DNA of 48,745 nucleotides from Alkalinema sp. CACIAM 70d (GTDB lineage: Bacteria; Cyanobacteriota; Cyanobacteriia; Leptolyngbyales; Leptolyngbyaceae), in NCBI GenBank assembly GCA_002148405.1, contig MUGG01000015.1, forward strand, positions 1 through 48,745, read 5' to 3'. This document shows positions 33,914 to 42,842 of this stretch, piece after piece. The position numbers were made by a program, and so were the translations under genes. The first letter of the stretch is position 1, and every line of letters begins with the position of its first letter. The notes under the pieces were generated by a model, which had not been told where the DNA came from, did not search any database, and saw nothing but the letters and a program-made list of their open reading frames with translations.

Positions 33914-34702
33914 CTAGCGTAAAGTGACTGAGTTGGAACGGTAAGCTGTATTTGTTCTGCGATCGGTCAGCACTACATAGACCTGTCGAGGAGGAGCAGT
34001 GCCGCGTTCTACAGCAAACCAGAGGGAATCCAGATCCTGCTGCGAGGAAAGGGCGCAGAACCCGTAGATTCGTTGATTATTCGCGGTGTTGAAGATATCA
34101 ACCCAGGTGCGAGAAGCTTGGGTATTGGAGCCGCAGGGGGGCAAGTCCGGTGCAGGTCCAAAGAGTTCTGCTGGAAAGATTTCTTTGTTGGCGATCGCCA
34201 GCTTGTATCTGATCCACTGCTTGCCATTGGCGGTATAGGCTTCTGTTCCCTTGAAAACTAGGCGAGGGGTGAGGGCAACTTGTCGGAAGCTTTCCTGGGT
34301 GAAGTAATTCTGACGATTGCTGTTATCAACGAATTGAGTAAAGTTTTGCAAGTTAATTTGGCTGCCCCTCGCTCCCTGTAAGTTCAGTACCAATGTATTT
34401 TTAGCAAAGGATGGCGTATAGGTAGTGGTCGCCGCAGTATGGTTGGGATCTTCGACATTTCTACCATAGGTCACTAGGGAGGCTGAACCCCAGTCACAGT
34501 CTGTTGGATGGCACTTGCCAAAGACTTGAATACGAAGTTCCTTACCTTGTTGTGTGACGACAAATCGAGTGATTCCACTGGTGTTAGAATTGACGTTAAT
34601 CCAATTACCAACAAAGTCCTGAGGTGTGGCGTTTGCAGCGCTGACTAGACTACCTGCAAGAGCTGTACTTAAAGCTACGATCGTGAAGGTCTGTTTTAGC
34701 AT
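33914..34702 (-). CDS. Secreted protein of unknown function
   Basis: A protein of 262 residues with a clear Sec signal peptide (QTFTIVALSTALAGSLVSAANA, cleavage about residue 26). The mature N-terminus (FVGNWINVNSNTSGITRFVVTQQGK, then CHPTDCDWGSAS) resembles a small beta-barrel of lipocalin/avidin type, but the family is not identified. The C-terminal half contains four cysteines that could form disulfides. It is the only gene in the accessory block with a classical signal peptide. Confidence 0.65.
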   Translation of the reverse strand: MLKQTFTIVALSTALAGSLVSAANATPQDFVGNWINVNSNTSGITRFVVTQQGKELRIQVFGKCHPTDCDWGSASLVTYGRNVEDPNHTAATTTYTPSFAKNTLVLNLQGARGSQINLQNFTQFVDNSNRQNYFTQESFRQVALTPRLVFKGTEAYTANGKQWIRYKLAIANKEIFPAELFGPAPDLPPCGSNTQASRTWVDIFNTANNQRIYGFCALSSQQDLDSLWFAVERGTAPPRQVYVVLTDRRTNTAYRSNSVTLR

Positions 34703-35025
34703 ATTATCCTCTCTTGAAAATCTGATTTAGGAATAGCACCTGAGAGAAATATAGTTTTACGGAAGAGGCCGCTCATGGCTAACTCCTAGGTTGAGCGATC
34801 GCGCTTGTCTTTGTATCGAAAGAACAGCGATCGTAGTCCTGTTAAATTGATCGGTTCAATGGAATGTCACCTCCTGTTTGATTTGAGCGATCGCAGCCTT
34901 ATCAGTTAGAGAGTTGCGGATTCAGTTGTGGGAAAACTGTAACGTTGTCTAATGTAACGTTGTCTAATTCGATAACTTAACCGGGATTGCTCCTTTGTTC
35001 TCTGCAAGATAGTGGATTAAATCCA
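34703..35025. other. Gap of 323 nt rich in GCGATCG motifs
   Basis: Three HIP1-type GCGATCG motifs fall within about 90 nt (34795-34885). A 15-nt unit GTAACGTTGTCTAAT is repeated in tandem at 34939-34968. No gene was supported. The promoter of the secreted protein gene should lie near 34710-34800. Confidence 0.45.
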
Positions 35026-35946
35026 CTACCCAACTCGGCGTTGAGGAGATGGCAGAGCTTCACTACCCGCCGGGAGTGGTAGATACGTTTTCTCTGTCGC
35101 GGGTACGACAAATTGGTATGCTTGAGCTTCTTCCTGCCCTTCAATGTCAATAGTGGCAATGTAAACGGGAGCCAAAACTCGTTGGGCTTTGCGTTTGGGT
35201 AAACTCAAATAGCCAAAACGTAGCCCCCGTGGCTTAATGATTTCGCTGACCGGAACTTTTGAATCTCTCATCAGATGGCTTAATTGCAGGAAGACCTGGC
35301 GGGCCGCTTGTTCCGGACGAAGAATTTCTACTCGATCAACCACTTTGTCAGTAGTCTGACGAATTTGGATTGTCAATGAATCGAGTTCTCCTTCACCGGC
35401 TAGCTTGATCGCAACTGAAGCCGCACCCCAAACCGGAAGTTCACCCACAAAGTGGCGATAGGCACCGACCACCCGACAGAGAACGGGATCCACGGTTTGA
35501 CCTTGCCGACTTACTGCCGCTGCCTTGATTTGCCACAATCGTTCAAAGCGCAGAGACTCATTTTGCCCAAGTCCCTCATAAATCTTCAGTTGGTTCGCTG
35601 TTTTTTCAACCAGCTCTATGAGATTGCCCCGTTCTTCAAGCTTATTGAAAAGGGATTCCATGGGCTTAAAGCGATTAACAAGTTTCATGGCACCAGAAGC
35701 ATGATAAATGATTGCCCTGGCACCAAATGGCATACGGATGAATGTCCGGTTATTTTGTATAGTCCAGTCCCGATGGTTGAATGGGAGGCTGTAAGCTTCA
35801 CCAGTTGCATCCAAAAACCGTCTAGCCCGTTCTTCTAACTCATCAAGAGAGTGCTGCCGCAGAGCAATCACCTCAGTTCGTGGGGGTACTGGGGGTACAC
35901 CTACGATGTTGCTAGCCAATTGTTCAATCAGTTTCGTGCCGTCCAT
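35026..35946 (-). CDS. Unknown protein coupled to the DUF6345 peptidase-like gene
   Basis: A protein of 306 residues, no named family recognised and no signal peptide. The N-terminal helical region (LDELEERARRFLDATG) is followed by a mixed alpha/beta middle. The C-terminal beta-rich part has FGYLSLPKRKAQRVLAPVY and QAYQFVVPATEKTYLPLP, reminiscent of PepSY-like or propeptide domains. The ATG at 35946 is only 3 nt after the DUF6345 stop, so the two are probably coupled. A role as a pro-domain, inhibitor or substrate of that protein is an inference from coupling alone. Confidence 0.65.
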   Translation of the reverse strand: MDGTKLIEQLASNIVGVPPVPPRTEVIALRQHSLDELEERARRFLDATGEAYSLPFNHRDWTIQNNRTFIRMPFGARAIIYHASGAMKLVNRFKPMESLFNKLEERGNLIELVEKTANQLKIYEGLGQNESLRFERLWQIKAAAVSRQGQTVDPVLCRVVGAYRHFVGELPVWGAASVAIKLAGEGELDSLTIQIRQTTDKVVDRVEILRPEQAARQVFLQLSHLMRDSKVPVSEIIKPRGLRFGYLSLPKRKAQRVLAPVYIATIDIEGQEEAQAYQFVVPATEKTYLPLPAGSEALPSPQRRVG

Positions 35947-35949
35947 GAT

Positions 35950-36699
35950 TTATCCCTCTGCCCAACGCCATAAAATGCAAGCCTGCTGGGATGGCGGCAA
36001 ATCTGGATCGACATTGCCGTGTCCCCACAGGTGGTCTCGATTCAGGTAGCTCAGATCCCATCGAATGTTGCCCCCATTCCAGGTGGCTGCATTCCCTACG
36101 CAAACGGTGATCGGGTGGTTGTCTGTTGCCCAGTCAGATACGCCGTCAATCCAGGCTTCGGAGATGGTGTCACCATCCGTCAGGTTGTCGCCCACATCTT
36201 CCCCGCATTCATCTGTAGTCCAGGCATCATACATATTGTCCCAGGCACCGCAGTAGATGTGCATGCCAGCAAAGATGTTCCACAATCCAGAAACATTATT
36301 GAGATCGACAGTTTTGCAGGAGTAAGCCATGACCCATTCAGCATTCCAGTTTTCCCCAAGTTGCCATTGACCGGAATAAGTGCGCCAGTTGGTATGTGGG
36401 GTATCGTACAGCATCCTGGCTTGCCCATTAGACTCATGATTGCCATGGGTTTCGATCCAGAAAATATCGACGTTGTCTACCCAATGCACATCGTCTCCGC
36501 CTTGATCCGAATCACGAATATCCGTTTCCCAACAATCTGTATTTGCCCAGTAAAAGGCGCGTGTGTGCCCAGCAGAACGTAACGCACTATCGAAGCCGTT
36601 GCAGCGATTGAATGTATACGTCAGATCACCAGCGGTGCTGACGCCCGCAGCGCGTGCGTTGCTGAAGTATCGAATGCCTTCAACACCAAATGTAGCCAT
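35950..36699 (-). CDS. DUF6345 protein with caspase-like His/Cys pair
   Basis: A protein of 249 residues. It matches DUF6345: ATFGVEGIRYFSN at the start, then a GHTRAFYWANTDCWETD strand and VDIFWIETHGNHES. H85 lies in ETHG after a hydrophobic strand, and C128 lies in WVMAYSCKTV after the next one, 43 residues later. This is the layout of clan CD cysteine peptidases (caspase, gingipain, CHAT). The family is not officially assigned a function, so peptidase activity is an inference. No signal peptide. The ATG has an AGGAGGAGC ribosome-binding site. It is coupled to a 306-aa partner gene and follows the PLAT-phosphoesterase gene by 151 nt. Confidence 0.8.
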   Translation of the reverse strand: MATFGVEGIRYFSNARAAGVSTAGDLTYTFNRCNGFDSALRSAGHTRAFYWANTDCWETDIRDSDQGGDDVHWVDNVDIFWIETHGNHESNGQARMLYDTPHTNWRTYSGQWQLGENWNAEWVMAYSCKTVDLNNVSGLWNIFAGMHIYCGAWDNMYDAWTTDECGEDVGDNLTDGDTISEAWIDGVSDWATDNHPITVCVGNAATWNGGNIRWDLSYLNRDHLWGHGNVDPDLPPSQQACILWRWAEG

Positions 36700-36850
36700 T
36701 AGCTCCTCCTATTGTTTTCCATGTGTTCAAGATTGCACTTGCCATGTTTTCCTCCGGGTGATTTGTTAAATTGTGAAGCAGAATTTAACGAAGCGGTATA
36801 TGTTTGATGTTCACTTTTCAGCGATCGCACTCGTGAACTGAGTTGAACTC

Positions 36851-39800
36851 TTATGCAACACGAAATGGCAATTCAATTTGAAAAGTGGCATCCTTCTTGA
36901 AGAGGTCATCACTTCCTTTTTCGATGTAGAGATGGAAGCTCTTGTGACGGATATAGTGTCCGGGATAGTTGAACGACTCAAAAGATGTCCACCCCTGGGC
37001 TGCTAAGCTTGGACATGGACGGAAGGTCGCATCCTCCTTAAACTGTTTATCTTCACGATATTGATGGAGGTGAATGCGGCAGTTTTGATGCCTCAGGTAA
37101 TAACCAGGATAGTTGACAGATTCAAAGGAAATGAAAGAACCATCTGCCAATCCCGGCACAATCCTGAAGGTAGCATCCTGCTTATCCAGATCAGTTTTGA
37201 TTTCCGTCAGTTCTCCTAGATAGTTCCGATGCCTCATATAGAAGGTTGGAAAGTTAAAGGAACGGAAAGAAACCAGGCTTCGATCTTGAAAGCGTGGGAT
37301 TTCTTTCATTTGCATGGATTGGATGCCAGCATTCGCTCCCATTCCGATCACATGAACTTCTCTGAAGCGTGGTTGATTGGCTCCGTGTAATCCTCCCCAT
37401 CCAAGCAAGAGCGTTTCGTGGGACTTGAGCCAGCCTGCAATATTATTTTGGTTTTGTGGCAATTGGTCGGGTTGATGTCCCTCCGGCAATCCAAACCGCC
37501 GAGGGTCACTCCCAGAATAGTTCTCAGCATACACACAAAAGCCCTTTTGCCCTGGCGTTGGAGGAGGCGTCGCGCGACACGTAGGATCTCCGTAATGACC
37601 ATTGAAAGCAGCCGCTACCCGGTGGACAGTGCCCGGTTCCTGACCTGTCATAAGAGACAACATTTCTTGATATCCCTCCTTAGCACAGGCAAAACTAAGG
37701 CAGGCATCACGCTCCTGATGGCAGAAGAAATATCGACTGCCTGCTTGAGGAAAGCCTTTCTGAAGCAATGTACTATAGTCATCATCAGACCCTCTGATCT
37801 GATTCAGCCATGCAGTGACCTCATTCGGAGGATTCTTGGCATGGGCATGCTTGTACTCGGTAATTAGTTCAGGGATACTGTCCTTCAGCATGAGCAGGGG
37901 GGCATGGTGGAAAAGCAACACCAATCCCGGTTGTTCTCGATTTTTCAGCGCTTGAGCCAGAATTGCTCTGGATTCCACACTAAAGCCAGCATTTTTAACA
38001 CAATACTCATAGTTGGGAAAACGAGGATCTTTTCCAAGGCTCATGACCCAAGTAGCAGCGTATTGCAGAATCGCTTCGCTTATAGTTGGGATATTATATT
38101 CCGGCAGATTTGTGTCATGACCTGTATGCAGCAATACCAGTTGGTGTTTGCCAATGTTTGTTGAGAAACTGAGATTATACGAAATCTCTGTCAAATACTG
38201 GAACAACTGTGGATAGATAGGTTTTAGAAGAACATAGGCAGATGGTAACGGGATTTCGCCCTGCCCATATCGACTAGGCTTATATTCTTCCATTAAATCA
38301 ATGTACTGTTTATCACCATATTGAATAATGAGACCTGCTGCTTTTGAAAGACGAGGAAAATCTTTTCCAACAACTGTATATCGAAGCGGAGGCGCAAAAT
38401 TGTTGTACTCATGATTACCCGGAATCACAAACAGAGGACATCGAAGTGCTTCACTGAGACCATCTTTGCCAGTGATGATTTTTTGAAAGTATCGAAGGTT
38501 TGTTGCTTCGGGTTTCTTCCATTGAAACCAACCGGTTGTGCAGGAATCAACAATATCTCCTGTGATCACTACAAAATCTATCTTGTTCTCATTGGCGTAG
38601 TGAATAATTTCGCGCAGGTGATCATTTGGGTTACGATAGGTCGCAAGCATTAACCTTTTCTGCCCATCAGAAAGTCCTGGATGGTTTTGAATTTCAACCG
38701 GAATTGCGTCATTTGCGGCTGAAAGATGGGTATCAGTGAGATGGATAAATCTGATGTCATCTGCATCAGGAAGTGTTTTGGAAACATAGATACAGTGATA
38801 AACCGTTTGATCGCCTAGAATCAGGTTAAACATTCTGGGCCAATTTTTTTCAGTGATGAGAGGCGATACACGGATACCAAAGTCAGTGACGATGCCACAT
38901 CCCGCTCTAAATTCAGCGTTGCTTTGCGGAAATCGAGTCGGTTTTGGATTCATTTCATTTCTGAGCCGTCGGTATTCTTGACGATTCCTATCAATTTGTT
39001 CCCTATCGATCAACTGGACTGCACAGGGCCACCGCTTGCTAGTTTCTGTGTCTTCCAGGTAGATAGGCGCTGTCGTAGTCGTGATGCCTTTCGTCAATTC
39101 ATCGATCGCAGCCTCAATATCCCCAAAACGGCTGCGAGTCGCCACTTTGACCGTCAGTGAAGATAATGCTCCAGGTTTACAGATGAAAGGATGACCTAGA
39201 CTGGGTTGGACAATTTCAAGCTTCGCTGGAACTCCATACTCTTCAACAGAGAAAAAGAGGCAGTAAAAGGAGCGATTGCCTCGATAATTAACAGCGTAGT
39301 CCCCTGCTTCAGCCTTGATTTTTTGTTCCCCCAATACATCATCGGGATCTATGTTGATAATGGGCCAGTCTGGATCTGATTCCATTAAAGTGATTTTGAC
39401 GTCATCCCCTTGATTCACTTCAACCGTCCGATCAATGTGAAGCGTATGCCCGTTGTTGATAGCGGTGGGCCCCCAGACGGTTAAGCCATTTACTTGAATA
39501 TAGGCCTCATCACAGCCAAGATCATCTTCCGTCACTTGGCAAACCAGGGTCTTCAAGATGAGTGCAACGGTTTTGGAAAGGATGCGCTCAATTCTTCCAT
39601 CATCTTCATCTCTGGCAAGCCAGCGATTACAGGCAAAAGACTGCTCTTTTTGATTGCTGAGGTTCTTGATGACAACCTTGCCCAGATGCCAGCCTGGGTA
39701 ATCTCCAGAGTTGTCATGTCCGATACAGATACGGTTGATATCCCCGATATCTCGTTGTGAGGTGACTGTGAACTGATCGACTTTTCCCCGTTCAAAATTG

Positions 39801-39928
39801 CCTTCCTCACCAAGATAAAATTTCTCGCTTGTCCCCCGTTCGCCATAGAGCGTAATGTATACCTTGGCATCTGTACCTGCGTAATCTACATCGCTGGTAA
39901 AAACGGTAATGCTGTATGTTGTAGACAT
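36851..39928 (-). CDS. PLAT - metallophosphoesterase - AbfB multidomain protein
   Basis: A protein of 1025 residues. Order: PLAT/LH2 beta-sandwich (about 1-115; YSITVFTSDVDYAGTDAKVYITLYG, GDYPGWHLGKVVIKN); a second beta domain (about 130-230); a calcineurin-like metallophosphoesterase (about 390-800) with D399-x-H401 (LTDTHL), VITGDIVDS, IPGNHEYN, LFHHAPLL and FNGHYGD; and three AbfB/CBM42 beta-trefoil repeats (about 885-1020; SFRSFNFPTFYMRH, SFESVNYPGYYLRH, SFESFNYPGHYIRH). PLAT domains bind membranes or lipids, and AbfB modules bind arabinofuranose side chains. The combination suggests attack on a surface-bound phosphoester substrate, yet there is no signal peptide. The ATG has a GGAGGGA ribosome-binding site. 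The phosphoesterase ligands appear complete. Confidence 0.9.
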   Translation of the reverse strand: MSTTYSITVFTSDVDYAGTDAKVYITLYGERGTSEKFYLGEEGNFERGKVDQFTVTSQRDIGDINRICIGHDNSGDYPGWHLGKVVIKNLSNQKEQSFACNRWLARDEDDGRIERILSKTVALILKTLVCQVTEDDLGCDEAYIQVNGLTVWGPTAINNGHTLHIDRTVEVNQGDDVKITLMESDPDWPIINIDPDDVLGEQKIKAEAGDYAVNYRGNRSFYCLFFSVEEYGVPAKLEIVQPSLGHPFICKPGALSSLTVKVATRSRFGDIEAAIDELTKGITTTTAPIYLEDTETSKRWPCAVQLIDREQIDRNRQEYRRLRNEMNPKPTRFPQSNAEFRAGCGIVTDFGIRVSPLITEKNWPRMFNLILGDQTVYHCIYVSKTLPDADDIRFIHLTDTHLSAANDAIPVEIQNHPGLSDGQKRLMLATYRNPNDHLREIIHYANENKIDFVVITGDIVDSCTTGWFQWKKPEATNLRYFQKIITGKDGLSEALRCPLFVIPGNHEYNNFAPPLRYTVVGKDFPRLSKAAGLIIQYGDKQYIDLMEEYKPSRYGQGEIPLPSAYVLLKPIYPQLFQYLTEISYNLSFSTNIGKHQLVLLHTGHDTNLPEYNIPTISEAILQYAATWVMSLGKDPRFPNYEYCVKNAGFSVESRAILAQALKNREQPGLVLLFHHAPLLMLKDSIPELITEYKHAHAKNPPNEVTAWLNQIRGSDDDYSTLLQKGFPQAGSRYFFCHQERDACLSFACAKEGYQEMLSLMTGQEPGTVHRVAAAFNGHYGDPTCRATPPPTPGQKGFCVYAENYSGSDPRRFGLPEGHQPDQLPQNQNNIAGWLKSHETLLLGWGGLHGANQPRFREVHVIGMGANAGIQSMQMKEIPRFQDRSLVSFRSFNFPTFYMRHRNYLGELTEIKTDLDKQDATFRIVPGLADGSFISFESVNYPGYYLRHQNCRIHLHQYREDKQFKEDATFRPCPSLAAQGWTSFESFNYPGHYIRHKSFHLYIEKGSDDLFKKDATFQIELPFRVA

Positions 39929-40009
39929 TTTACAGTCCCTCCAGGAAATTCTATTTCTGTTGTCGTCATCAAGAATGGTTCTAGTTTTTCAATCTCTACG
40001 GGTCTGATT

Positions 40010-40093
40010 CCCCGTCCGCTTGCGACGTTCATAACAAGCGGAAGTGCGTCCCGAAGGGAAAATTCCGTAATGCCCCGTCTGCTTGCAGCGGGG
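40010..40093. repeat. Two copies of a GC-rich palindromic element
   Basis: CCCCGTCCGCTTGCG (40010-40024) and the better-preserved CCCCG-t-CTGC-TT-GCAG-CGGGG (40073-40093) share a core GCTTGC within a stem. They lie between the PLAT-phosphoesterase and amylase genes. The form resembles terminal hairpins of IS200/IS605-type elements or their derived MITEs, but no transposase was found. Confidence 0.5.
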
Positions 40094-40131
40094 ATAGGAA
40101 TTTTAGCGCTCCGCAACTTTTACTAGTTTTG

Positions 40132-41970
40132 CTATTCAAAAATCGCAAAACCTGCGGCAGGAACGGTAACCAATACCGCTTTCCCATTCCGCGCTTCTAC
40201 CGTCACCACCTGGCCGATCTGTGATGCACTGGTCGAGTAAATGCACTTCAACCTATCTCCTGCTTGATGCAGTTCATTATCGATCGTGACCCAAGCGGTT
40301 TTAGGCTGGTCATAATCCGTGTTAATCGCCAACACCATCTCCTTACCGTTAAAAATCCGTGACCAGGGCACCACCGATCGCATTTGGTTGCCGACCATTT
40401 GTGGAAAGCTGAAGCGCACCCCATCATTGGCGGCTGAAATGGGTCGTAGGTATTGCCGCCCCCGCCGCAGAACAATATTTTTCCGGCGAATGTCGAGCAC
40501 CTTAGCCAGTTCCTGGTAAACCGGATTCTCTTCGTTAAAAAAATGCACACCTCGACTTCTAAATGCACCAAACTTTCCACCAAACATGGATTCTCGGATG
40601 TAGCGATCGCTGCCGCCCTCGCCATCGAAACACTGTTCACTGCCGTAGTAAATGCAGGGGATTCCCAAGGTCATGGCATTTAACGCCAGTACATTCAGCA
40701 CGACTTTTTCCGCATTGGCATCGGCACAGAATCGAGCTTTATGATTACCCTTACGTACCTGATCGTGATCATCAAACGAGGTCACGACCTTATTGCGGAA
40801 CCAGATATGAGAGCCTTTGTTGACCAAATCGGAATTACGGAACAAACTGAAATAGTCATTGGGATTGCGATAGCCCTTGACCAAGTATTCCAACTTATCG
40901 GGGATATCATCAATCCCCAGCGCCGCACTCAATCCCGTTAACTCCAAGGTTTCATAGGCTCGTTGCCGTCCACCGGTAATTTCGCCCAGCAGGAAGAAGT
41001 TTTCTTTGCCGATATTTTGGGTAAACTCGCGGATTACTGAAACAAAGTAGCGAGTGGCTCCAATGTCCATGTGCTTCACAGTATCGATGCGGAAGCCGTC
41101 AATGTCGGTATCGGCAATCCAATATTGATATGCTTTGCAGAGGTGATGCAATGCATTAGATGCTTGATAGTTATCGGTTAAACCATAGCCGTGATAAATG
41201 TCTTTGAGATCAAAAAAATCACCTTCTCGAAATTCAGGATCGTTATCCCAATTTCTGATGTATCCCTTGCGGGTAAAGGTATCAGGATCTTGGAGTTCCA
41301 TCGGCCACACTGCACCCTCAACATCGGGAAGATGCTGAGGATCGGCTTTGACAAAGGAAATACTGGGATGACCTTGGGCGTCATTAAATCCTTCCACGGG
41401 ATAAGTCCCACCGGTCCACGGTCGATCGCGATCGCCTGCGTAGGAAAACACATTCCCTGCGTGATTCAAAATAATGTCTAGAATCACATAAATACCGTGG
41501 GCATGGGCCAGTTGTACCACTTCTTGCAAATCTTCACGACTGCCAAAGCGAGGTTCAATGGCTAAAAAGTTCTGAATCCCGTAGCCATGGTAGGTTTCCT
41601 GAAATCGCACTTGTTTGAAAATTGGGCTAATCCAGAGTGCTGTTACCCCTAACCGTTTGAGATAGCCAATTTTGCTAGCGAGTCCTTTGAGGGTGCCACC
41701 CACATAGTGAGTTCCGGCTTCGCGCCAGTGACTAGCTTCTGTTTCGTTGGTTATTGCATTTCCCCGATCGATAAGAATTCCTAAAGGCGTTGTTCCATTC
41801 TCGACGATATTTCCAGTATTATCTTTGTATCCCTTCTCATTGCCGTCGGAAAAGCGATCGACTAGGAGAAAATAAAAAACTTGATCTTCCCAGGAAGTGG
41901 GAGATGGAAAAAAATGTTTAGCTGAAGTAATTAAGTTTAAGTTTATATTTTCCAGTCTTTGCTCAGTCAT
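40132..41970 (-). CDS. Alpha-amylase family glycoside hydrolase (GH13)
   Basis: A protein of 612 residues. GH13 conserved regions are all present: VILDIILNHAGN (region I), GFRIDTVKHMD with nucleophile D296 (II), FLLGEITGG with acid/base E330 (III) and VTSFDDHDQV with D403 (IV). An early VFYFLLVDRFSDGN block and a C-terminal all-beta domain complete the usual A/B/C layout. It should hydrolyse or transfer alpha-1,4-glucans. There is no signal peptide, so it probably acts on cytosolic glycogen, if it is not exported by another route. The ATG has a GGAGAAAG ribosome-binding site. The gene stands alone, flanked on both sides by GC-rich palindromic elements. Confidence 0.93.
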   Translation of the reverse strand: MTEQRLENINLNLITSAKHFFPSPTSWEDQVFYFLLVDRFSDGNEKGYKDNTGNIVENGTTPLGILIDRGNAITNETEASHWREAGTHYVGGTLKGLASKIGYLKRLGVTALWISPIFKQVRFQETYHGYGIQNFLAIEPRFGSREDLQEVVQLAHAHGIYVILDIILNHAGNVFSYAGDRDRPWTGGTYPVEGFNDAQGHPSISFVKADPQHLPDVEGAVWPMELQDPDTFTRKGYIRNWDNDPEFREGDFFDLKDIYHGYGLTDNYQASNALHHLCKAYQYWIADTDIDGFRIDTVKHMDIGATRYFVSVIREFTQNIGKENFFLLGEITGGRQRAYETLELTGLSAALGIDDIPDKLEYLVKGYRNPNDYFSLFRNSDLVNKGSHIWFRNKVVTSFDDHDQVRKGNHKARFCADANAEKVVLNVLALNAMTLGIPCIYYGSEQCFDGEGGSDRYIRESMFGGKFGAFRSRGVHFFNEENPVYQELAKVLDIRRKNIVLRRGRQYLRPISAANDGVRFSFPQMVGNQMRSVVPWSRIFNGKEMVLAINTDYDQPKTAWVTIDNELHQAGDRLKCIYSTSASQIGQVVTVEARNGKAVLVTVPAAGFAIFE

Positions 41971-42842
41971 GATTCTTTCTCCAGAAATGATTAATTTATT
42001 TCCTTAAAATAAGTTAGCTAGCTCAATCAATTAAACGTTGATATAGGTCAGGGATATATCTAATGCCATCTTGAATCTCTTTAGGTTTACTCCCCCGATA
42101 GCTTGCAGTAGAATACCGACTGATGCTTGCACTGGGGTTCATATCTTGGATTAGGATGTGGCGCAGTCGTAACCCAGCACCTCCTTGTTATCGAGCAGTC
42201 AAACACGGAATCCTTCTGCTTCTTATGCAGTTAAGGACTCTATTTCCAGAGCCTCTTGCTTCATCAATTTTCTGGATTGAGATTGGGCGCTTTCCCTAGT
42301 AAAAATATCCTCTAGATTCCTATGCTGTTGTTTACGAATGCTAGTCAAACGACCAGTCAAATAGCTATAAACAGCCAGTCAAACGACTAGTTAAACGATA
42401 ATGACTAGTTAAACGATAATATGTAATCAATAATGCTTCCCCTAACAAATTTTATTTGGAAGGTATATCGATCGTTTCAGCAGTGTAAATCCCATCTTGC
42501 ACCTTGCTTTTTACACCATAAATCCTATTGCGGTAATTCTGTATCTTTTGTCAATTTTTCTAAATAAAGAATGTTTTTTTACTGATTTGGCTCTGGAATA
42601 AATCTGCTGAGAGCCTTGGTAAATCACTGTTTAAGGAGCCCTGAACAAGGTGACTAGTTTGCTTGCAAAGTTAAATAATTGTTTCATTTTTAGAGGATAA
42701 TGATTCAATTCACTGAATAGTATTTTGCCTTATGGTAATCATCTCTCAGATTATTTTTGGCGAATGACTGACTTCACAAGTTTCTCAACTTTGTGATTTA
42801 GGGTGAAGGTGTCGATCTCGATCGCGCTGAAGGAGCTTTTCT
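41971..42842. other. Gap of 872 nt between divergent amylase and ftsH
   Basis: No gene supported. Contents: a degenerate CCCCG...GCTTGC element at 42092-42142, direct repeats at 42341-42420, long AT-rich stretches (42425-42600), and the ftsH ribosome-binding site (AAGGAGC) at the right end. The divergent promoters for the amylase and ftsH are presumably inside. Confidence 0.45.
42341..42420. repeat. Direct repeats, 18 nt x 2 plus shorter variants
   Basis: GACTAGTTAAACGATAAT occurs twice in tandem (42385-42420), preceded by two variants of the AGTCAAACGAC core. They lie in the ftsH upstream region. Confidence 0.8.
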
